A DNA stretch of 64,000 nucleotides from Streptomyces ferrugineus (GCF_015160855.1 NZ_CP063373.1:1612001-1676000), one strand, 5' to 3'. Shown: positions 1 to 10,223, counted from the stretch's first letter. A program made the numbers and translations. Notes: a model not told the origin generated them from the letters alone.

Positions 1-47
1 CCGGGCGTCGGACTCCAGAGGGCCCCAGTGCGGTTCTTACTACGAAT

Positions 48-2330
48 TCACCGGAACGTCCGCAGCCGAAGGCTGTTCGACACCACGAACACGGACGAGA
101 ACGCCATCGCGGCGCCCGCGATCATCGGGTTCAGCAACCCCGCCGCGGCCAGCGGCAACGCGGCCACGTTGTACCCGAAGGCCCACACGAGATTGCCCTT
201 GATCGTGGCCAGCGTCCGCCGCGACAGCCGGATCGCGTCCGCCGCCACCCGGAGATCACCGCGCACCAGCGTCAGATCGCCCGCCTCGATCGCCGCGTCC
301 GTCCCCGTGCCCATGGCGAGACCCAGATCGGCGGTGGCAAGCGCGGCCGCGTCGTTGACGCCGTCGCCGACCATGGCCACGCACCGCCCCTCGCGCTGCA
401 GCCGCCGTACCGCTGCCACCTTGTCCTCGGGCAGGACCTGGGCGATCACCTGATCGATGCCGACCGCGTCCGCCACCGCCTCGGCGACCGTCCGGTTGTC
501 CCCGGTCAGCAGCACCGGCGTGAGCCCCAGCGCGCGCAGTTCGCGCACCGCCTCGGCGCTGGTCTCCTTCACCGCGTCCGCGACGGCGACCACGCCGCGT
601 GCCGCGCCGTCCCAGCCGACCACGACGGCCGTACGACCGTCCCTCTCGGCCTCGTCCCGCGCGCGGGCGAGCTCGGGTGGCAGCTCCTCGAAAAGGCGCC
701 CCACCGCCACGGCACGGCCCTCCACACGCCCGCGGACGCCCAGTCCGGGGACGTTCTCGAACCCCTCGGCCTCCGGGAGCCGGCCGAGCCGCTCCTCGGC
801 GCCCGCGGCGACCGCCCGCGCGACGGGGTGTTCGGAGGCGTGCTCCACGGCGCCCGCGAGCCGCAGCACCTGCTCCTCGTCGGCGCCCTCGGCCGCGTAC
901 ACCCGCTGCAGGGCCATGCGCCCGGTGGTGACCGTGCCGGTCTTGTCCAGGACGACGGTGTCGACCCGGCGCGTGGACTCCAGCACCTCGGGGCCCTTGA
1001 TGAGGATGCCGAGCTGGGCGCCGCGCCCCGTGCCGACCATGAGGGCCGTGGGAGTGGCCAGGCCCAGGGCGCAGGGGCAGGCGATGATCAGTACCGCGAC
1101 GGCCGCGGTGAACGCGGCGACCGTGTCGTCGGTGACGCCGAGCCAGACCCCGAAGGTGGCGACGGCGAGGACGATGACCGCCGGTACGAAGACCGCGGAG
1201 ATCCGGTCGGCGAGCCGCTGCACCTCGGCCTTGCCGTTCTGCGCGTCCTCGACCAGCTTCGCCATCCGCGCGAGCTGGGTGTCGGCGCCGACCCGCGTCG
1301 CCTCGACCACGAGCCGCCCGCCCGCGTTGACCGTGGCCCCGGTGACCGCGTCCCCGACTACCACGTCCATCGGCACGGACTCGCCGGTCAGCATGGCGGC
1401 GTCCACCGCGGAGGCGCCCTCGACGACGGTGCCGTCGGTGGCGATCTTCTCGCCGGGCCGTACGACGAACCGGTCGCCGACGGCCAGCCGGTCGACGGGG
1501 ACGCGGACCTCGCGTCCTTCGCGCAGCACGGCGACGTCCTTCGCGCCGAGTTCCATCAGGGCACGCAGAGCGGCACCCGCGCGGCGCTTGGAGCGGGCCT
1601 CCAGATAGCGGCCGAGGAGGATGAAGGTGACGACGCCGGCGGCGACCTCGAGGTAGATCTGGGAGGCGCCGTCCATGCGGGAGACGGTGAAATCGAAGCC
1701 GTGGCGCATGCCGGGCATGCCCGCGTCGCCGAAGAACAGCGCCCACAGTGACCAGGCGAACGCGGCCAGCGTGCCCATCGAGATCAGCGTGTCCATGGTG
1801 GCCGCGCCGTGCCGGGCGTTGGTGAGCGCGGCCTTGTGGAAGGGCAGTCCGCCCCAGACGACGACCGGCGAGGCGAGGGTGAGCGCGAGCCACTGCCAGT
1901 TGTCGAACTGCAGGGCCGGGACCATCGACAGCACGATGACCGGGACGGCGAGCAGGGCGGAGACCGTCAGGCGCTGACGGTAGGCGGCCGGTTCGGCGTC
2001 CTGCGGGGCCTGCGGTGCCTGCGGGACCTGCGGTGACTCCTGCGGGGCGGGTTCCGGGGGAGCCGGCTCCTCGGCGGTGTACCCGGTCTTCTCCACCACG
2101 GCGATCAGGTCGGCGACCTGGAGGCCGGCGGGGTAACTGACCTTCGCCTTCTCGGTCGCGTAGTTCACCGTGGCGGTCACGCCGTCCATACGGTTGAGCT
2201 TCTTCTCGACGCGGGCCGCGCAGGAGGCGCAGGTCATGCCGCCGATGAGCAGCTCCACGTCCGAGGTGTCGGCGGGCGCGGGGGCGTCGGCGGTCCCGGG
2301 TATCGGCGCTTCGTCGGTGGTGCGGGTCAT
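48..2330 (-). CDS. copA: Copper-translocating P1B-type ATPase
   Basis: Membrane pump that exports Cu(I) from the cytoplasm at the cost of ATP. The 760-residue protein has one N-terminal heavy-metal domain with the metal-binding motif GMTCASC (Cys34 and Cys37), a linker rich in Ala/Pro/Gln, paired membrane helices, the actuator motif LTGES, the transport-site motif CPCALG, the phosphorylation motif DKTGT and the hinge GDGVNDA. The length and order are those of a complete CopA with one metal domain. It starts 8 bases after the copZ stop, so the two form one operon read leftwards from the CsoR-like operator. CPC rather than SPC/CPH supports copper as substrate; silver may also be carried. Nothing is missing. 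Confidence 0.97.
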   Translation of the reverse strand: MTRTTDEAPIPGTADAPAPADTSDVELLIGGMTCASCAARVEKKLNRMDGVTATVNYATEKAKVSYPAGLQVADLIAVVEKTGYTAEEPAPPEPAPQESPQVPQAPQAPQDAEPAAYRQRLTVSALLAVPVIVLSMVPALQFDNWQWLALTLASPVVVWGGLPFHKAALTNARHGAATMDTLISMGTLAAFAWSLWALFFGDAGMPGMRHGFDFTVSRMDGASQIYLEVAAGVVTFILLGRYLEARSKRRAGAALRALMELGAKDVAVLREGREVRVPVDRLAVGDRFVVRPGEKIATDGTVVEGASAVDAAMLTGESVPMDVVVGDAVTGATVNAGGRLVVEATRVGADTQLARMAKLVEDAQNGKAEVQRLADRISAVFVPAVIVLAVATFGVWLGVTDDTVAAFTAAVAVLIIACPCALGLATPTALMVGTGRGAQLGILIKGPEVLESTRRVDTVVLDKTGTVTTGRMALQRVYAAEGADEEQVLRLAGAVEHASEHPVARAVAAGAEERLGRLPEAEGFENVPGLGVRGRVEGRAVAVGRLFEELPPELARARDEAERDGRTAVVVGWDGAARGVVAVADAVKETSAEAVRELRALGLTPVLLTGDNRTVAEAVADAVGIDQVIAQVLPEDKVAAVRRLQREGRCVAMVGDGVNDAAALATADLGLAMGTGTDAAIEAGDLTLVRGDLRVAADAIRLSRRTLATIKGNLVWAFGYNVAALPLAAAGLLNPMIAGAAMAFSSVFVVSNSLRLRTFR

Positions 2331-2338
2331 GGCCAGGC

Positions 2339-2578
2339 TCAGGCCTTTCCGACCAGTTCGAAACCGGCCTCGTCGACGGCGGCGCGCACGGCGGCCTCGT
2401 CGAGCGGGGCGGCGGAGACGACGGTGACCTCGCCGGTCGGGGCGACGGCCTTCACCGAGCTGACACCGGGGATCTCGGAGATCTCGCCGGAGACGGCGCC
2501 CTCGCAGTGTCCGCAGCTCATGCCGCTCACCTTGTAGACGGCGGTGACGGAACCCGGGGTGTCGGTCTGGGCGCTCAT
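2339..2578 (-). CDS. copZ: Copper chaperone, heavy-metal-associated domain protein
   Basis: Small cytoplasmic Cu(I) carrier of 79 residues consisting of one heavy-metal-associated ferredoxin-like fold with the metal motif GMSCGHC (Cys22 and Cys25). It delivers copper to the CopA encoded directly downstream. I chose the start at 2578 because a strong ribosome site (AGGAG) lies 8 bases upstream and the product then begins just before the domain; the frame is open further upstream to 2680, but that would run through the CsoR-like operator. Family function is well established; assignment to CopA rests on operon position. Confidence 0.93.
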   Translation of the reverse strand: MSAQTDTPGSVTAVYKVSGMSCGHCEGAVSGEISEIPGVSSVKAVAPTGEVTVVSAAPLDEAAVRAAVDEAGFELVGKA

Positions 2579-2655
2579 GTGGTTCTCCTCGTCGAGCAGG
2601 TGGGGTGAGGCATGTGGTGCCGAGGGGACCCGCGAGGCCCCTCCATCTCCAAGGT

Positions 2656-2672
2656 ATACCCCTATGGGGTAT
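2656..2672. promoter_or_regulatory. CsoR-like copper operator
   Basis: Perfect inverted repeat ATACCCC-TAT-GGGGTAT about 78 bases upstream of the copZ start. The arms match the G/C-tract palindrome with TA ends known for CsoR repressors at copZA promoters. No csoR gene is in the window, so the repressor would act in trans. Confidence 0.8.
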
Positions 2673-2832
2673 TTCTCCAAGAAGGGTCGGGGCGGGCCGG
2701 TGAGTCGGTGGGCGGGCTGCCCCGGTGTCCCGGGATGCGGGCGCGGGCCCTGCGGTGGACAGTGGGGCCAGTGGGGCGGGCGGGGTACGTCAACCCAGGA
2801 GTTGAGTCATGCGCAAATGCGCCGGTTGGGCC

Positions 2833-3525
2833 TCATGGCGCGGTTCCGGGCGCCCCGGGGTGGCCGGGTCTGTCGCCGGCCAGCGGGTCGAGGTAGCGGA
2901 TCAGGGCGTTCTTCAGCTCCTCGACGTAGGCGTCGCGCTCGGCGCCCTCGTGGGCGAGGACCAGTTCGAGGCCCGCCTTGTACAGGCCCAGGCACATATG
3001 GGCGGTCCGGTTGAGGTCGGCCGGGGCGGCGTCGGGCAGGAACGAGGAGAGCAGGCCCTCGATCCTGGACAGCAGGGTCGCGTGCAGGGCGTCGTGCGCC
3101 TCGGCCATGCGGCCCGGGATGTCGGGGCCGTGCATCAGCGAGAAGAACACGGGGTGCTCGCAGTTGAAGGCGATGAACCGGTCGACGGCCGCGCCGACGG
3201 CCTCCTCCAGCGGGGTCATGGGATCGACCGGGGCGAGCGCCTCGCCGTACATCTCGCGCAACTCGTGCATGAGCCGGTCGCCGAGCTCGATGGCGATCGC
3301 TTCCTTGTTCGGGAAGAACTGGTACAGCGTGCCGGGTGAGACGCCGGCCTCGCGGGCGATGGCGTTGGTGCTGGCGGCGGTGTAGCCGGTGGTGGTGAAG
3401 ACCGTGGCCGCGGCCTCGAGCAGCTGGGCGATACGGCGCTCGCCGCGTGCCTGACGGCGGCGCGGCTGCTCCTTCTCCTGGCGGTCCCGGTCGTCCTGGC
3501 TGACCTGCTCCCGGTTGGCGGACAC
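2833..3525 (-). CDS. TetR/AcrR-family repressor of the divergent MmpL transporter
   Basis: Transcription factor of 230 residues. The N-terminal 30 residues are charged and disordered, then a TetR helix-turn-helix follows (ATVFTTTGYTAAST, AGVSPGTLYQFFPNKEAI), then a helical ligand-binding domain of normal length. It starts with GTG. It is transcribed away from an MmpL transporter 182 bases off, and two tandem palindromes lie in the gap, the usual layout of a local repressor of an exporter. The ligand is unknown; family and context suggest a lipid or hydrophobic drug. Confidence 0.88.
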   Translation of the reverse strand: MSANREQVSQDDRDRQEKEQPRRRQARGERRIAQLLEAAATVFTTTGYTAASTNAIAREAGVSPGTLYQFFPNKEAIAIELGDRLMHELREMYGEALAPVDPMTPLEEAVGAAVDRFIAFNCEHPVFFSLMHGPDIPGRMAEAHDALHATLLSRIEGLLSSFLPDAAPADLNRTAHMCLGLYKAGLELVLAHEGAERDAYVEELKNALIRYLDPLAGDRPGHPGAPGTAP

Positions 3526-3557
3526 GCGTTATCCCCAGTTCTCCGAACGCGATTGAC

Positions 3558-3581
3558 AAACGCGAGTGGTCGCTCGCATTC
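3558..3581. promoter_or_regulatory. TetR operator copy 1
   Basis: AAACGCGAG-N6-CTCGCATTC, an inverted repeat with five fully paired inner positions. A TTGACA hexamer (3553-3558) abuts it, so repressor bound here would block the promoter. Start-to-start distance to the second copy is 29 bases. Confidence 0.72.
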
Positions 3582-3586
3582 TTGAG

Positions 3587-3610
3587 AAACGCGAGCGATG
3601 TCTCGTGTTT
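3587..3610. promoter_or_regulatory. TetR operator copy 2
   Basis: AAACGCGAG-N6-CTCGTGTTT, pairing at eight of nine positions per arm. The left arm is identical to copy 1 and the spacer length is the same, which is strong evidence for one regulator binding both. Confidence 0.75.
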
Positions 3611-3707
3611 GCCAGTCTATGGCAGTGACGGCTCCATGCTGCCCGGTCGGCGCACAGTTCGGATCGAAGCGGCACAGCATGGATCAGGGTGAAGGGGACA
3701 CCGCACA

Positions 3708-5984
3708 ATGACCGAAGTCAACAGGCCACCCCGAGTCGGAGGCTGGACCCGCTTCGTGACGGCCCGCCCAAGGTTGTCCCTGCTCGTGGCCCTGGTAATC
3801 ACCGCGCTCGCCGTGCTGGCCGGCAGCGGCGTCGCCGACCGGCTGGGCAGCGGCGGCTGGGAGGATCCGGCCGCCGAGTCGACCTACGCGACCAAGGCGC
3901 TGGAGCGCGAGTTCCCCGCCTCCCAGCCGAACCTCCTGCTCCTCGTGGACGCGGGCAGTGCCTCGGTGGACGACCCCGCGGTCGCCGCTCAGGCGCAGCG
4001 CCTCGCGGAGCGGCTGGCCGGCGAGAAGGGCGTCGTAGGCGTCGGTTCGTACTGGCAGGCGGACCCCGCGTCGGCTCCCGCCCTGCGCGCCGAGGACGGC
4101 CATGAGGCGCTGATCGCCGCCCGGATCACCGGCGACGAGACACAGATGGGGGAGACCCTGGACCGCATCGCGCCCGAGTTCCGGGGTGCCCACGGCCCGG
4201 TGGAGGTGAGCGTCGGCGGCCCGGTCGCGGTGCGGCACGAGATGCAGGCGATCATCCAGGAGGACCTGGTGCGCGCCGAGGTGATCGCCCTACCGGTCAC
4301 CCTGGTGCTGCTGGTGATGGTCTTCGGCAGCGCGGTCGCCGCCCTGCTGCCGCTCGGCATCGGCATCGTCGCGATCCTCGGCACCAACGCGGTGCTGCGC
4401 GGACTGACCGAGTTCACCGATGTGTCGGTCTTCGCGATGAACCTCACCACGGCCCTGGGCCTCGGTCTCGCCGTCGACTACGCCCTGTTCATCGTCCGCC
4501 GCTTCCGCGAGGAACTCGCCACCGGCGCCGCACCGCTGCCGGCGGTCGGCACCACCCTGCGCACCGCCGGCCGCACGGTCCTGTTCTCGGCCCTCACGGT
4601 CGCGGTCTCCCTCGCGGCGATGCTGCTCTTCCCGCAGTACTTCCTGCGCTCCTTCGCCTACTCCGGGATAGCGGTGGTCCTGCTCGCCGCGGCGGCCGCG
4701 CTGATCCTGCTCCCGGCGGCACTGATCCTGCTCGGCCACCGGGTGAACTCCCTGGATCTGCGCAAGCTGTTCCGACGCGGCCGGCCGAAGACGTCCTCCG
4801 AGGCGGCCACCGAGGCGTCCTCCAAGACGTCCTCCGAGGCGTCCGGTGCGACGGAGGGCCGGGCCTGGACCCGCACCGCGAACCTCGTCATGCGCCGCGC
4901 CCCGTTCTTCGCCCTGGGCACCACCGCTGTCCTGGTCCTGCTCGGCCTGCCCTTCCTGGGCGTGAAGTTCGGCACCGCCGACGACCGCCAGCTGCCGTCG
5001 AGCGCCGAGTCCCATGTCGTGCAGCAGCACATCCGCGACGGCTTCCCGGGCAGCCCCGGCGGCGGCCTGGAGGTGCTGGCCGAGGGGCGGGCGACGCCGG
5101 CGCAGTACGCCGACTACAAGGAGCGGATCGCCGCTCTCCCGGAGGTGCTGCGGGTCGACGGGCCGCTGGTGAAGGGTGAGTCGGCGTACTTCACGGTGCT
5201 GCCGAAGGGCGAGGCGGTGGACGACCCGGCCCAGGGCCTGGTCGATGACCTGCGCGCCACCGAGGCGCCGTTCGACACCAAGGTGACCGGCGCGGCGGCG
5301 GTCCTGGTCGACTCCAAGGACGCGATAGCCGAACGCCTGCCACTGGCGGCCGCCTTCATCGCGATCGTCACCCTGCTGCTGGTGTTCCTGCTGACCGGCA
5401 GCGTGCTGATCCCGATCCAGGCGGTGGTGCTCAACGCCCTCAGCCTGACGGCGATGTTCGGCGCGGTGGTCTGGGTCTTCCAGGACGGCCATCTCTCCGG
5501 TCTGCTCGGCTTCACCAGCCCGGGCTCGATCGAGACGACCCTGCCGGTGCTGATGTTCTGCGTCGCCTTCGGTCTGTCGATGGACTACGGCGTGTTCCTG
5601 CTGTCCCGCATCAAGGAGGAGTACGACGCGACGGGCGACCACGACCAGGCGGTCCGGCACGGTCTGCAGCGCACCGGCGGTCTGATCACCGCCGCCGCGG
5701 TGATCCTCGCGGTGGTGATGGTCGCGATCGGCACCTCCCGGGTGACCAACACCAAGATGCTCGGCCTCGGTATCGCCCTGGCGGTGCTGATGGACGCGAT
5801 GATCGTCCGCAGCCTCCTGGTCCCGGCGGTCATGCGCCTGACGGGGCGGGCGACATGGTGGGCGCCGGGGCCGCTGCGCCGCTTCCACAGCCGCTTCGGG
5901 CTGAGTGAGTCGGAGGCGGCACCCGGGCCGGCCGCTGTGGAGGAGCGGGACGCGGAACGGGACAAGGTGGCCGCACGGGGATAG
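3708..5984 (+). CDS. MMPL-family RND transporter
   Basis: Integral membrane transporter of 758 residues with two MMPL modules. Each has a periplasm-side loop after the first helix (residues about 50-170 and 430-540) and a bundle of five to six helices; conserved transmembrane motifs include [10 protein letters not shown] and [11 protein letters not shown], whose buried Asp-Tyr pair takes part in proton relay in MmpL proteins. A polar linker with repeated SSEA/SSKT units separates the halves near residue 365-380. Members export lipids, siderophores or drugs using the proton gradient; the substrate here cannot be read. Controlled in all likelihood by the divergent TetR gene. Confidence 0.92.
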   Translation: MTEVNRPPRVGGWTRFVTARPRLSLLVALVITALAVLAGSGVADRLGSGGWEDPAAESTYATKALEREFPASQPNLLLLVDAGSASVDDPAVAAQAQRLAERLAGEKGVVGVGSYWQADPASAPALRAEDGHEALIAARITGDETQMGETLDRIAPEFRGAHGPVEVSVGGPVAVRHEMQAIIQEDLVRAEVIALPVTLVLLVMVFGSAVAALLPLGIGIVAILGTNAVLRGLTEFTDVSVFAMNLTTALGLGLAVDYALFIVRRFREELATGAAPLPAVGTTLRTAGRTVLFSALTVAVSLAAMLLFPQYFLRSFAYSGIAVVLLAAAAALILLPAALILLGHRVNSLDLRKLFRRGRPKTSSEAATEASSKTSSEASGATEGRAWTRTANLVMRRAPFFALGTTAVLVLLGLPFLGVKFGTADDRQLPSSAESHVVQQHIRDGFPGSPGGGLEVLAEGRATPAQYADYKERIAALPEVLRVDGPLVKGESAYFTVLPKGEAVDDPAQGLVDDLRATEAPFDTKVTGAAAVLVDSKDAIAERLPLAAAFIAIVTLLLVFLLTGSVLIPIQAVVLNALSLTAMFGAVVWVFQDGHLSGLLGFTSPGSIETTLPVLMFCVAFGLSMDYGVFLLSRIKEEYDATGDHDQAVRHGLQRTGGLITAAAVILAVVMVAIGTSRVTNTKMLGLGIALAVLMDAMIVRSLLVPAVMRLTGRATWWAPGPLRRFHSRFGLSESEAAPGPAAVEERDAERDKVAARG

Positions 5985-6039
5985 CGTTCCGCTGATCACG
6001 GCCTACGGCCAGGGCGGACGAGCCATCGAGGAGAGCGGG

Positions 6040-7092
6040 ATGCGGGCTGTCGTGTTCGAGCGGTACGGGGAACCGGCCGAGGTGCGCGATGTGCCCGACC
6101 CGCACCCCGCCCCCCACGGAGTGACCGTGCGGGTGGAGGCGACGGGGCTGTGCCGCAGTGACTGGCACGGCTGGCAGGGGCACGATCCGGACATCGCGCT
6201 GCCGCATGTGCCGGGTCATGAACTCGCCGGTGTCGTCGAGTCGGTGGGCGAGCGCGTGACCGGCTGGCGCCCCGGCGACCGGGTCACCGCGCCGTTCGTG
6301 TGCGCCTGCGGGAGCTGCGCGGCGTGTGCGGCCGGTGACCAGCAGGTGTGCGAGCGCCAGACCCAGCCCGGCTTCACCCACTGGGGCTCGTTCGCGCAGT
6401 ACGTGGCGCTGGACCACGCCGATGTGAACCTCGTCGCCGTGCCCGAGGAGATGTCCTTCGCGACGGCCGCCTCGCTGGGCTGCCGGTTCGCCACGGCGTT
6501 CCGGGCGGTCGTACAGCAGGGCCGGGTCGCGGCGGGGGAGTGGGTCGCGGTGCACGGCTGCGGCGGGGTGGGCCTGTCGGCGGTGATGATCGCGGCGGCC
6601 TCGGGCGCGCGGGTCGTCGCGGTGGACGTCTCCGCGCAGGCCCTGGACCTGGCGCGGAAGTTCGGGGCGGCGCAGTGCGTGGACGCCTCCGGCGTGTCGG
6701 ACACGACGGCGGCGATCCACGACCTCACCGGCGGCGGCGCCCACCTCTCCCTGGATGCCCTCGGTTCACCCGTCACCTGCGCCGCCTCCGTCAACGGCCT
6801 GCGCCGCCGGGGCCGGCACATCCAGGTCGGCCTGCTGCCCTCGCGGTCCGGCACGACCCCGGTCCCGATGGCCCGCGCCATCGCCCTGGAGCTCGAACTG
6901 CTGGGCAGCCACGGCATGGCGGCGCACACCTACCCGCCGATGCTGGAGCTGGTGCGGGCCGGGGCGCTGCGGCCGGATCTGCTGGTGACGCAGACGATCC
7001 CGCTGGACGCGGTGCCGTCGGCGCTGGCGGCGATGGGGTCGGCGCCGGGGGCGGGGGTGACCGTCATCGAGCCGTGGGGTCAAGGGCGTTGA
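6040..7092 (+). CDS. Zinc-dependent alcohol dehydrogenase
   Basis: Medium-chain NAD(P)-dependent dehydrogenase of 350 residues. Catalytic-zinc ligands are visible as Cys in GLCRSD and the GHE motif of VPGHELAG; the structural zinc Cys cluster [17 protein letters not shown] is complete; the nucleotide fold is [12 protein letters not shown]. The start at 6040 follows a GAGGAG ribosome site and gives the family N-terminus MRAVVF. It begins 55 bases after the MmpL gene and may be co-transcribed. Its 3' end overlaps the convergent acetyltransferase gene by 29 bases. The exact alcohol is unknown. Confidence 0.92.
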   Translation: MRAVVFERYGEPAEVRDVPDPHPAPHGVTVRVEATGLCRSDWHGWQGHDPDIALPHVPGHELAGVVESVGERVTGWRPGDRVTAPFVCACGSCAACAAGDQQVCERQTQPGFTHWGSFAQYVALDHADVNLVAVPEEMSFATAASLGCRFATAFRAVVQQGRVAAGEWVAVHGCGGVGLSAVMIAAASGARVVAVDVSAQALDLARKFGAAQCVDASGVSDTTAAIHDLTGGGAHLSLDALGSPVTCAASVNGLRRRGRHIQVGLLPSRSGTTPVPMARAIALELELLGSHGMAAHTYPPMLELVRAGALRPDLLVTQTIPLDAVPSALAAMGSAPGAGVTVIEPWGQGR

Positions 7093-7657
7093 GGCCGGGG
7101 CGGCCCTGGTGGGAGGCCCACTCACGGTCGAGGACGGCCATCATCACCCAGTCGACCCACTGACCGTCCCTCAGGTCGGCCTCCCGCCGCACCCCTTCCA
7201 CCACGAAGCCGGCCTTCTCGTACACCCGCAGGGCACGGGGGTTATGGCCATAGGCCTCCAACTGGACCCGATGCAGCCCTAGTTGCTCGAATCCGTACCC
7301 GACGATGAGCCGGGTGGCCTCGGTGCCGAGCCCCCGGCCGCGTCCCCGGGGCCCGATGAGCGTACGGAAGACGCAACTCCGCGCCTTGGGATCCCACTCG
7401 TACAGCACGACCTCGCCGACGAGTTCGCCGGTGGCGCGGTCGGTGACGGCGAGGTCGAGGCGGTCGGGTTGGTCGGAGCGGGAGCCGTACCAGGAGCGCA
7501 GCCGCTCCAGGGTGAACTCCTCGGAGGACTCGTCGGTGAAGCGGATGACCTCGGGATCCTCGATGATCTCCTTCATGACGGCGGCGTCGGCCTCGGTGAA
7601 CGGTCGCAGCACGGCCCGGTCGCCGGTGAGTACGGGCTTGACGGAGAAGTCGCTCAT
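7064..7657 (-). CDS. GNAT-family N-acetyltransferase (RimJ/RimL type)
   Basis: Acetyl-CoA dependent acetyltransferase of 197 residues. The pattern of an N-terminal LRPFTEADA segment, the acetyl-CoA loop [13 protein letters not shown] and the C-terminal [13 protein letters not shown] is that of the Acetyltransf_3 group related to ribosomal-protein and spermidine acetyltransferases. An in-frame GTG lies six codons upstream; neither start has a good ribosome site, and I prefer the ATG because the conserved domain begins right after it. The gene converges on the alcohol dehydrogenase. Substrate unknown. Confidence 0.88.
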   Translation of the reverse strand: MSDFSVKPVLTGDRAVLRPFTEADAAVMKEIIEDPEVIRFTDESSEEFTLERLRSWYGSRSDQPDRLDLAVTDRATGELVGEVVLYEWDPKARSCVFRTLIGPRGRGRGLGTEATRLIVGYGFEQLGLHRVQLEAYGHNPRALRVYEKAGFVVEGVRREADLRDGQWVDWVMMAVLDREWASHQGRPGLNALDPTAR

Positions 7658-7735
7658 GGGGCGACTGTGCCCCACGCGAAAGGTGGGGCGCAGCCGGTTT
7701 TTCCGCGAGGTGAGTCGCTTCTGCTTTCCGCGGGG

Positions 7736-7936
7736 TCAGTCGGCTCTGCGCCCTCGGTTGCCCGGCCGGGACGCCACCCAGGCCCGCACGGTGTCCGCGT
7801 ACCAGAAGGGCTTGCCGCCCTCCACATGGTCGGGCGGCGGCAGCAGCCCGTGCTTGCGATAGGACCGCACGGTGTCCGGCTGCACCTTGATGTGCGCGGC
7901 GATCTCCTTGTACGACCAGAGCCGTCGTTCGGTCAT
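7736..7936 (-). CDS. Small helix-turn-helix protein (MerR/excisionase type)
   Basis: Basic protein of 66 residues made of a single winged helix-turn-helix (SYKEIAAHIKVQPDTVRSYR, then a wing ending in YADTVRAWV). Such one-domain proteins act as transcription factors or excisionases. The start at 7936 has a strong GGGAGG site. The reading frame continues open far upstream, but that is only the GC-rich shadow of iolC on the other strand. It diverges from iolC with 360 bases between, so a role in regulating the inositol operon is possible but not shown. Confidence 0.8.
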   Translation of the reverse strand: MTERRLWSYKEIAAHIKVQPDTVRSYRKHGLLPPPDHVEGGKPFWYADTVRAWVASRPGNRGRRAD

Positions 7937-8184
7937 CAGTTGCACCTCCCCGCGCGCGTCGCGGCGGCGACCGGGGGCTGGTCGTCGGGGGTACCGCGCG
8001 CTGCGCTGGCGATCACAGAGCCTGTGTCCGGTCAACGACACGGTGTGAGGGCGGACAGGGGCTGTCGGCGGGGTGTGACGCAAGTCCCGCGTACATGCGA
8101 CATGTGTGACGTGATGGGGGCGTTTGTGACACGGGTGACGCAAAGGCGGCGGTCTACCCGGCCTCCGGAAGGGTCTGGTTCGAA
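7937..8184. other. Divergent regulatory region upstream of iolC
   Basis: No gene seen. Holds several copies of a TGTGAC element (about 8085-8145: TGTGACG, TGTGACG, TGTGACA, GGTGACG) spaced 10 to 30 bases apart, which could bind a regulator; this is an observation only. Confidence 0.4.
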
Positions 8185-8229
8185 TGTCCGGACAAAACAT
8201 TGACAGGCCTCCCCCGCCAGGGCTACAAA
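8185..8229 (+). promoter_or_regulatory. Promoter and operator of the iol operon
   Basis: A perfect 10-base palindrome TGTCCGGACA (8185-8194) sits just upstream of TTGACA (8200-8205), which is followed after 18 bases by TACAAA (8224-8229). This looks like a sigma-70 type promoter with an operator touching the -35 region, 67 bases before iolC. The palindrome style fits GntR or LacI family sugar regulators; the protein is not identified. Confidence 0.6.
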
Positions 8230-8296
8230 GCCGTGGAGAGCCGACCCGCACACGGTCGGGCACGAGGGCCGCTACGAGGGAGACCGAGGGACACCG

Positions 8297-9247
8297 ATGG
8301 CGTACGACCTGATCACCATGGGCCGGATCGGAGTGGACCTCTACCCGCTGCAGACCGGCGTCCCGCTGCCGCAGGTCACGTCCTTCGGCAAGTTCCTCGG
8401 CGGCTCCGCGACGAACGTCGCCGTCGCCGCCGCCCGGCTGGGACGGCGGACCGCGGTGATCACCCGTACCGGCGACGACCCCTTCGGCACCTACCTCCAC
8501 GAGGCTCTCCAGGGCTTCGGCGTCGACGACCGCTGGGTCACCCCGGTGCCGGGCCTGCCCACCCCGGTCACCTTCTGCGAGGTCTTCCCGCCGGACGACT
8601 TCCCGCTGTACTTCTACCGGCAGCCCAAGGCTCCGGACCTGGAGATCGACGCCCACGAACTCGACCTCGACGCCATCCGGGACGCCCGTATCCTCTGGAT
8701 CACCGGCACCGGACTGAGCGAGGAGCCCAGCCGTACGGCGACGCTCGCGGCGCTCGCCCACCGCGCCAAGTCCGGCATCACGGTCTTCGACCTCGACTGG
8801 CGCCCGATGTTCTGGAAGGCCCCTGAGCAGGCCCGCCCCTTCTACGCGGAGGCGCTCAAGCACACCACCGTCGCCGTCGGCAACCTCGACGAGGTGGAGG
8901 TCGCGACCGGCGTCCGCGACCCGCACGCCGCCGCCCGCGCGCTCCTCGACGCCGGCGTCGAGGTCGCCGTCGTCAAGCAGGGCCCCAAGGGCGTCCTCGC
9001 CGTCAACAGCAAGGGCGACCAGGCCGAGGTCCCGCCGCTTCCGGTGAACGTCCTCAACGGCCTCGGCGCCGGCGACGCCTTCGGCGGCTCCCTGTGCCAC
9101 GGCCTGCTGGAGGGCTGGGACCTGGAGCAGACCATGCGGCACGCCAATGCCGCCGGGGCCATCGTCGCCTCCCGCCTGGAGTGCTCCTCGGCGATGCCGA
9201 CGCCGCAGGAGATCGAGGCCGCCATCGCCGCGGGGGCCGTCAAGTGA
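8297..9247 (+). CDS. iolC: 5-dehydro-2-deoxygluconokinase
   Basis: PfkB/ribokinase-fold kinase of 316 residues that phosphorylates 5-dehydro-2-deoxygluconate (DKG) in myo-inositol breakdown. The substrate-binding motif GGSATNVAVAAARLG is near residue 36 and the anion-hole/catalytic-base motif GLGAGDAFGGSL near residue 255. Length is normal. It heads an operon: the next gene overlaps its stop by GTGA, and iolD and mmsA follow. Ordinary PfkB sugar kinases look alike, so the specific name relies on the iolD and mmsA neighbours. Confidence 0.9.
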   Translation: MAYDLITMGRIGVDLYPLQTGVPLPQVTSFGKFLGGSATNVAVAAARLGRRTAVITRTGDDPFGTYLHEALQGFGVDDRWVTPVPGLPTPVTFCEVFPPDDFPLYFYRQPKAPDLEIDAHELDLDAIRDARILWITGTGLSEEPSRTATLAALAHRAKSGITVFDLDWRPMFWKAPEQARPFYAEALKHTTVAVGNLDEVEVATGVRDPHAAARALLDAGVEVAVVKQGPKGVLAVNSKGDQAEVPPLPVNVLNGLGAGDAFGGSLCHGLLEGWDLEQTMRHANAAGAIVASRLECSSAMPTPQEIEAAIAAGAVK

Positions 9248-10125
9248 CCGTCGACATCGCGGAACTGGTCCGCCTGCGCACCCAGCGCCCCGAAGCGGTC
9301 GCGGAGGTGGCGGCGCACCGCACCCGCCGGCCCCTCCTCGGCGACTCCGGCCGGCTGATGATCGTCGCCGCCGACCACCCGGCCCGCGGCGCCCTCGGCG
9401 TCGGCGACCGCAAGCTCGCCATGGCCAACCGCGCCGACCTGCTCGAACGCCTCTGCCTGGCGCTGAGCCGCCCCGGCGTCGACGGTGTCCTCGCCACCGC
9501 CGACATCCTCGACGACCTGCTGCTGCTCGGCGCGCTCGAAGGCAAGGTCGTCATGGGCTCCATGAACCGCGGCGGCCTCCAGGGCGCCAGCTTCGAACTC
9601 GACGACCGCTTCACCGGCCACCGCCCCGAGGACATCCAGCGCCTCGGCTTCGACGCCGGCAAGCTGCTCCTGCGGATCGACTACGCCGACCCGGGCTCCC
9701 TCACCACCATGGAGTCCACCGCCCGCGCCATCGACGACATGGCCGCACGCCGGCTCCCCGTCTTCGTCGAGCCGTTCCTCAGCCGCCGCACCCCCGAGGG
9801 CAAGGTCGTCAACGACCTGTCCGCCGAAGCCGTCACCAAGTCCATCGCCATCGCCTCCGGCCTCGGCGGCACCTCGGCCTACACCTGGCTGAAGCTCCCC
9901 GTCACCGAGAACCCCGACGACATGGCCGAGGTCATGCAGACCTCGACGCTTCCGGCCGTTCTGCTCGGCGGCGAGGTCGGCGACGACCAGGACGGGGCAT
10001 ACGAGAAGTGGCGGGGCGCTCTCCAACTGCCCACGGTGCGTGGCCTGGTGGTGGGCCGATCGTTGCTCTACCCGGCGGACGGGGACGTGGCCGCCGCGGT
10101 GGACACTGCCGTAGGACTGCTGTGA
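9244..10125 (+). CDS. Class I aldolase-like (beta/alpha)8 protein of the inositol operon
   Basis: Soluble TIM-barrel protein of 293 residues of the deoxyribose-phosphate-aldolase-like group found in actinobacterial inositol operons. By position it should cleave DKG-6-phosphate to dihydroxyacetone phosphate and malonate semialdehyde, the job of IolJ elsewhere. Lysine-bearing strands such as GKLLLRID and TYTW/AYTWLKLP could hold the Schiff-base lysine; I cannot fix which. GTG start overlaps the iolC stop, meaning translational coupling. Function is inferred from fold and operon. Confidence 0.8.
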   Translation: MTVDIAELVRLRTQRPEAVAEVAAHRTRRPLLGDSGRLMIVAADHPARGALGVGDRKLAMANRADLLERLCLALSRPGVDGVLATADILDDLLLLGALEGKVVMGSMNRGGLQGASFELDDRFTGHRPEDIQRLGFDAGKLLLRIDYADPGSLTTMESTARAIDDMAARRLPVFVEPFLSRRTPEGKVVNDLSAEAVTKSIAIASGLGGTSAYTWLKLPVTENPDDMAEVMQTSTLPAVLLGGEVGDDQDGAYEKWRGALQLPTVRGLVVGRSLLYPADGDVAAAVDTAVGLL

Positions 10126-10139
10126 GGTTCCCATGATCG

Positions 10140-10223
10140 CCTCCGGCGCGGATGGCCGCTTTGCTTTGGCAGGAGCGAAGTGCGAGCGAAGACTCCCCGC
10201 CCGCTACGGCCCCGCGCCGGAGG
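10140..10223. repeat. Inverted-repeat element in the iol operon gap
   Basis: Arms CCTCCGGCGCGG (10140-10151) and CCGCGCCGGAGG (10212-10223) pair perfectly; GGCC blocks just inside them extend the pairing with a two-base bulge. Between the arms GAGCGAAG occurs twice (10173-10180 and 10184-10191). It lies in the 197-base gap between the aldolase gene and iolD, where iolB usually stands. It may be an attenuating hairpin or a small mobile scar. Confidence 0.6.

Noticed and set aside
7937..9142. Long minus-strand open frame continuing upstream of the small HTH gene through iolC
   Set aside because: It is antisense to iolC, has no domain sense, and the HTH gene has its own strong ribosome site at 7936.
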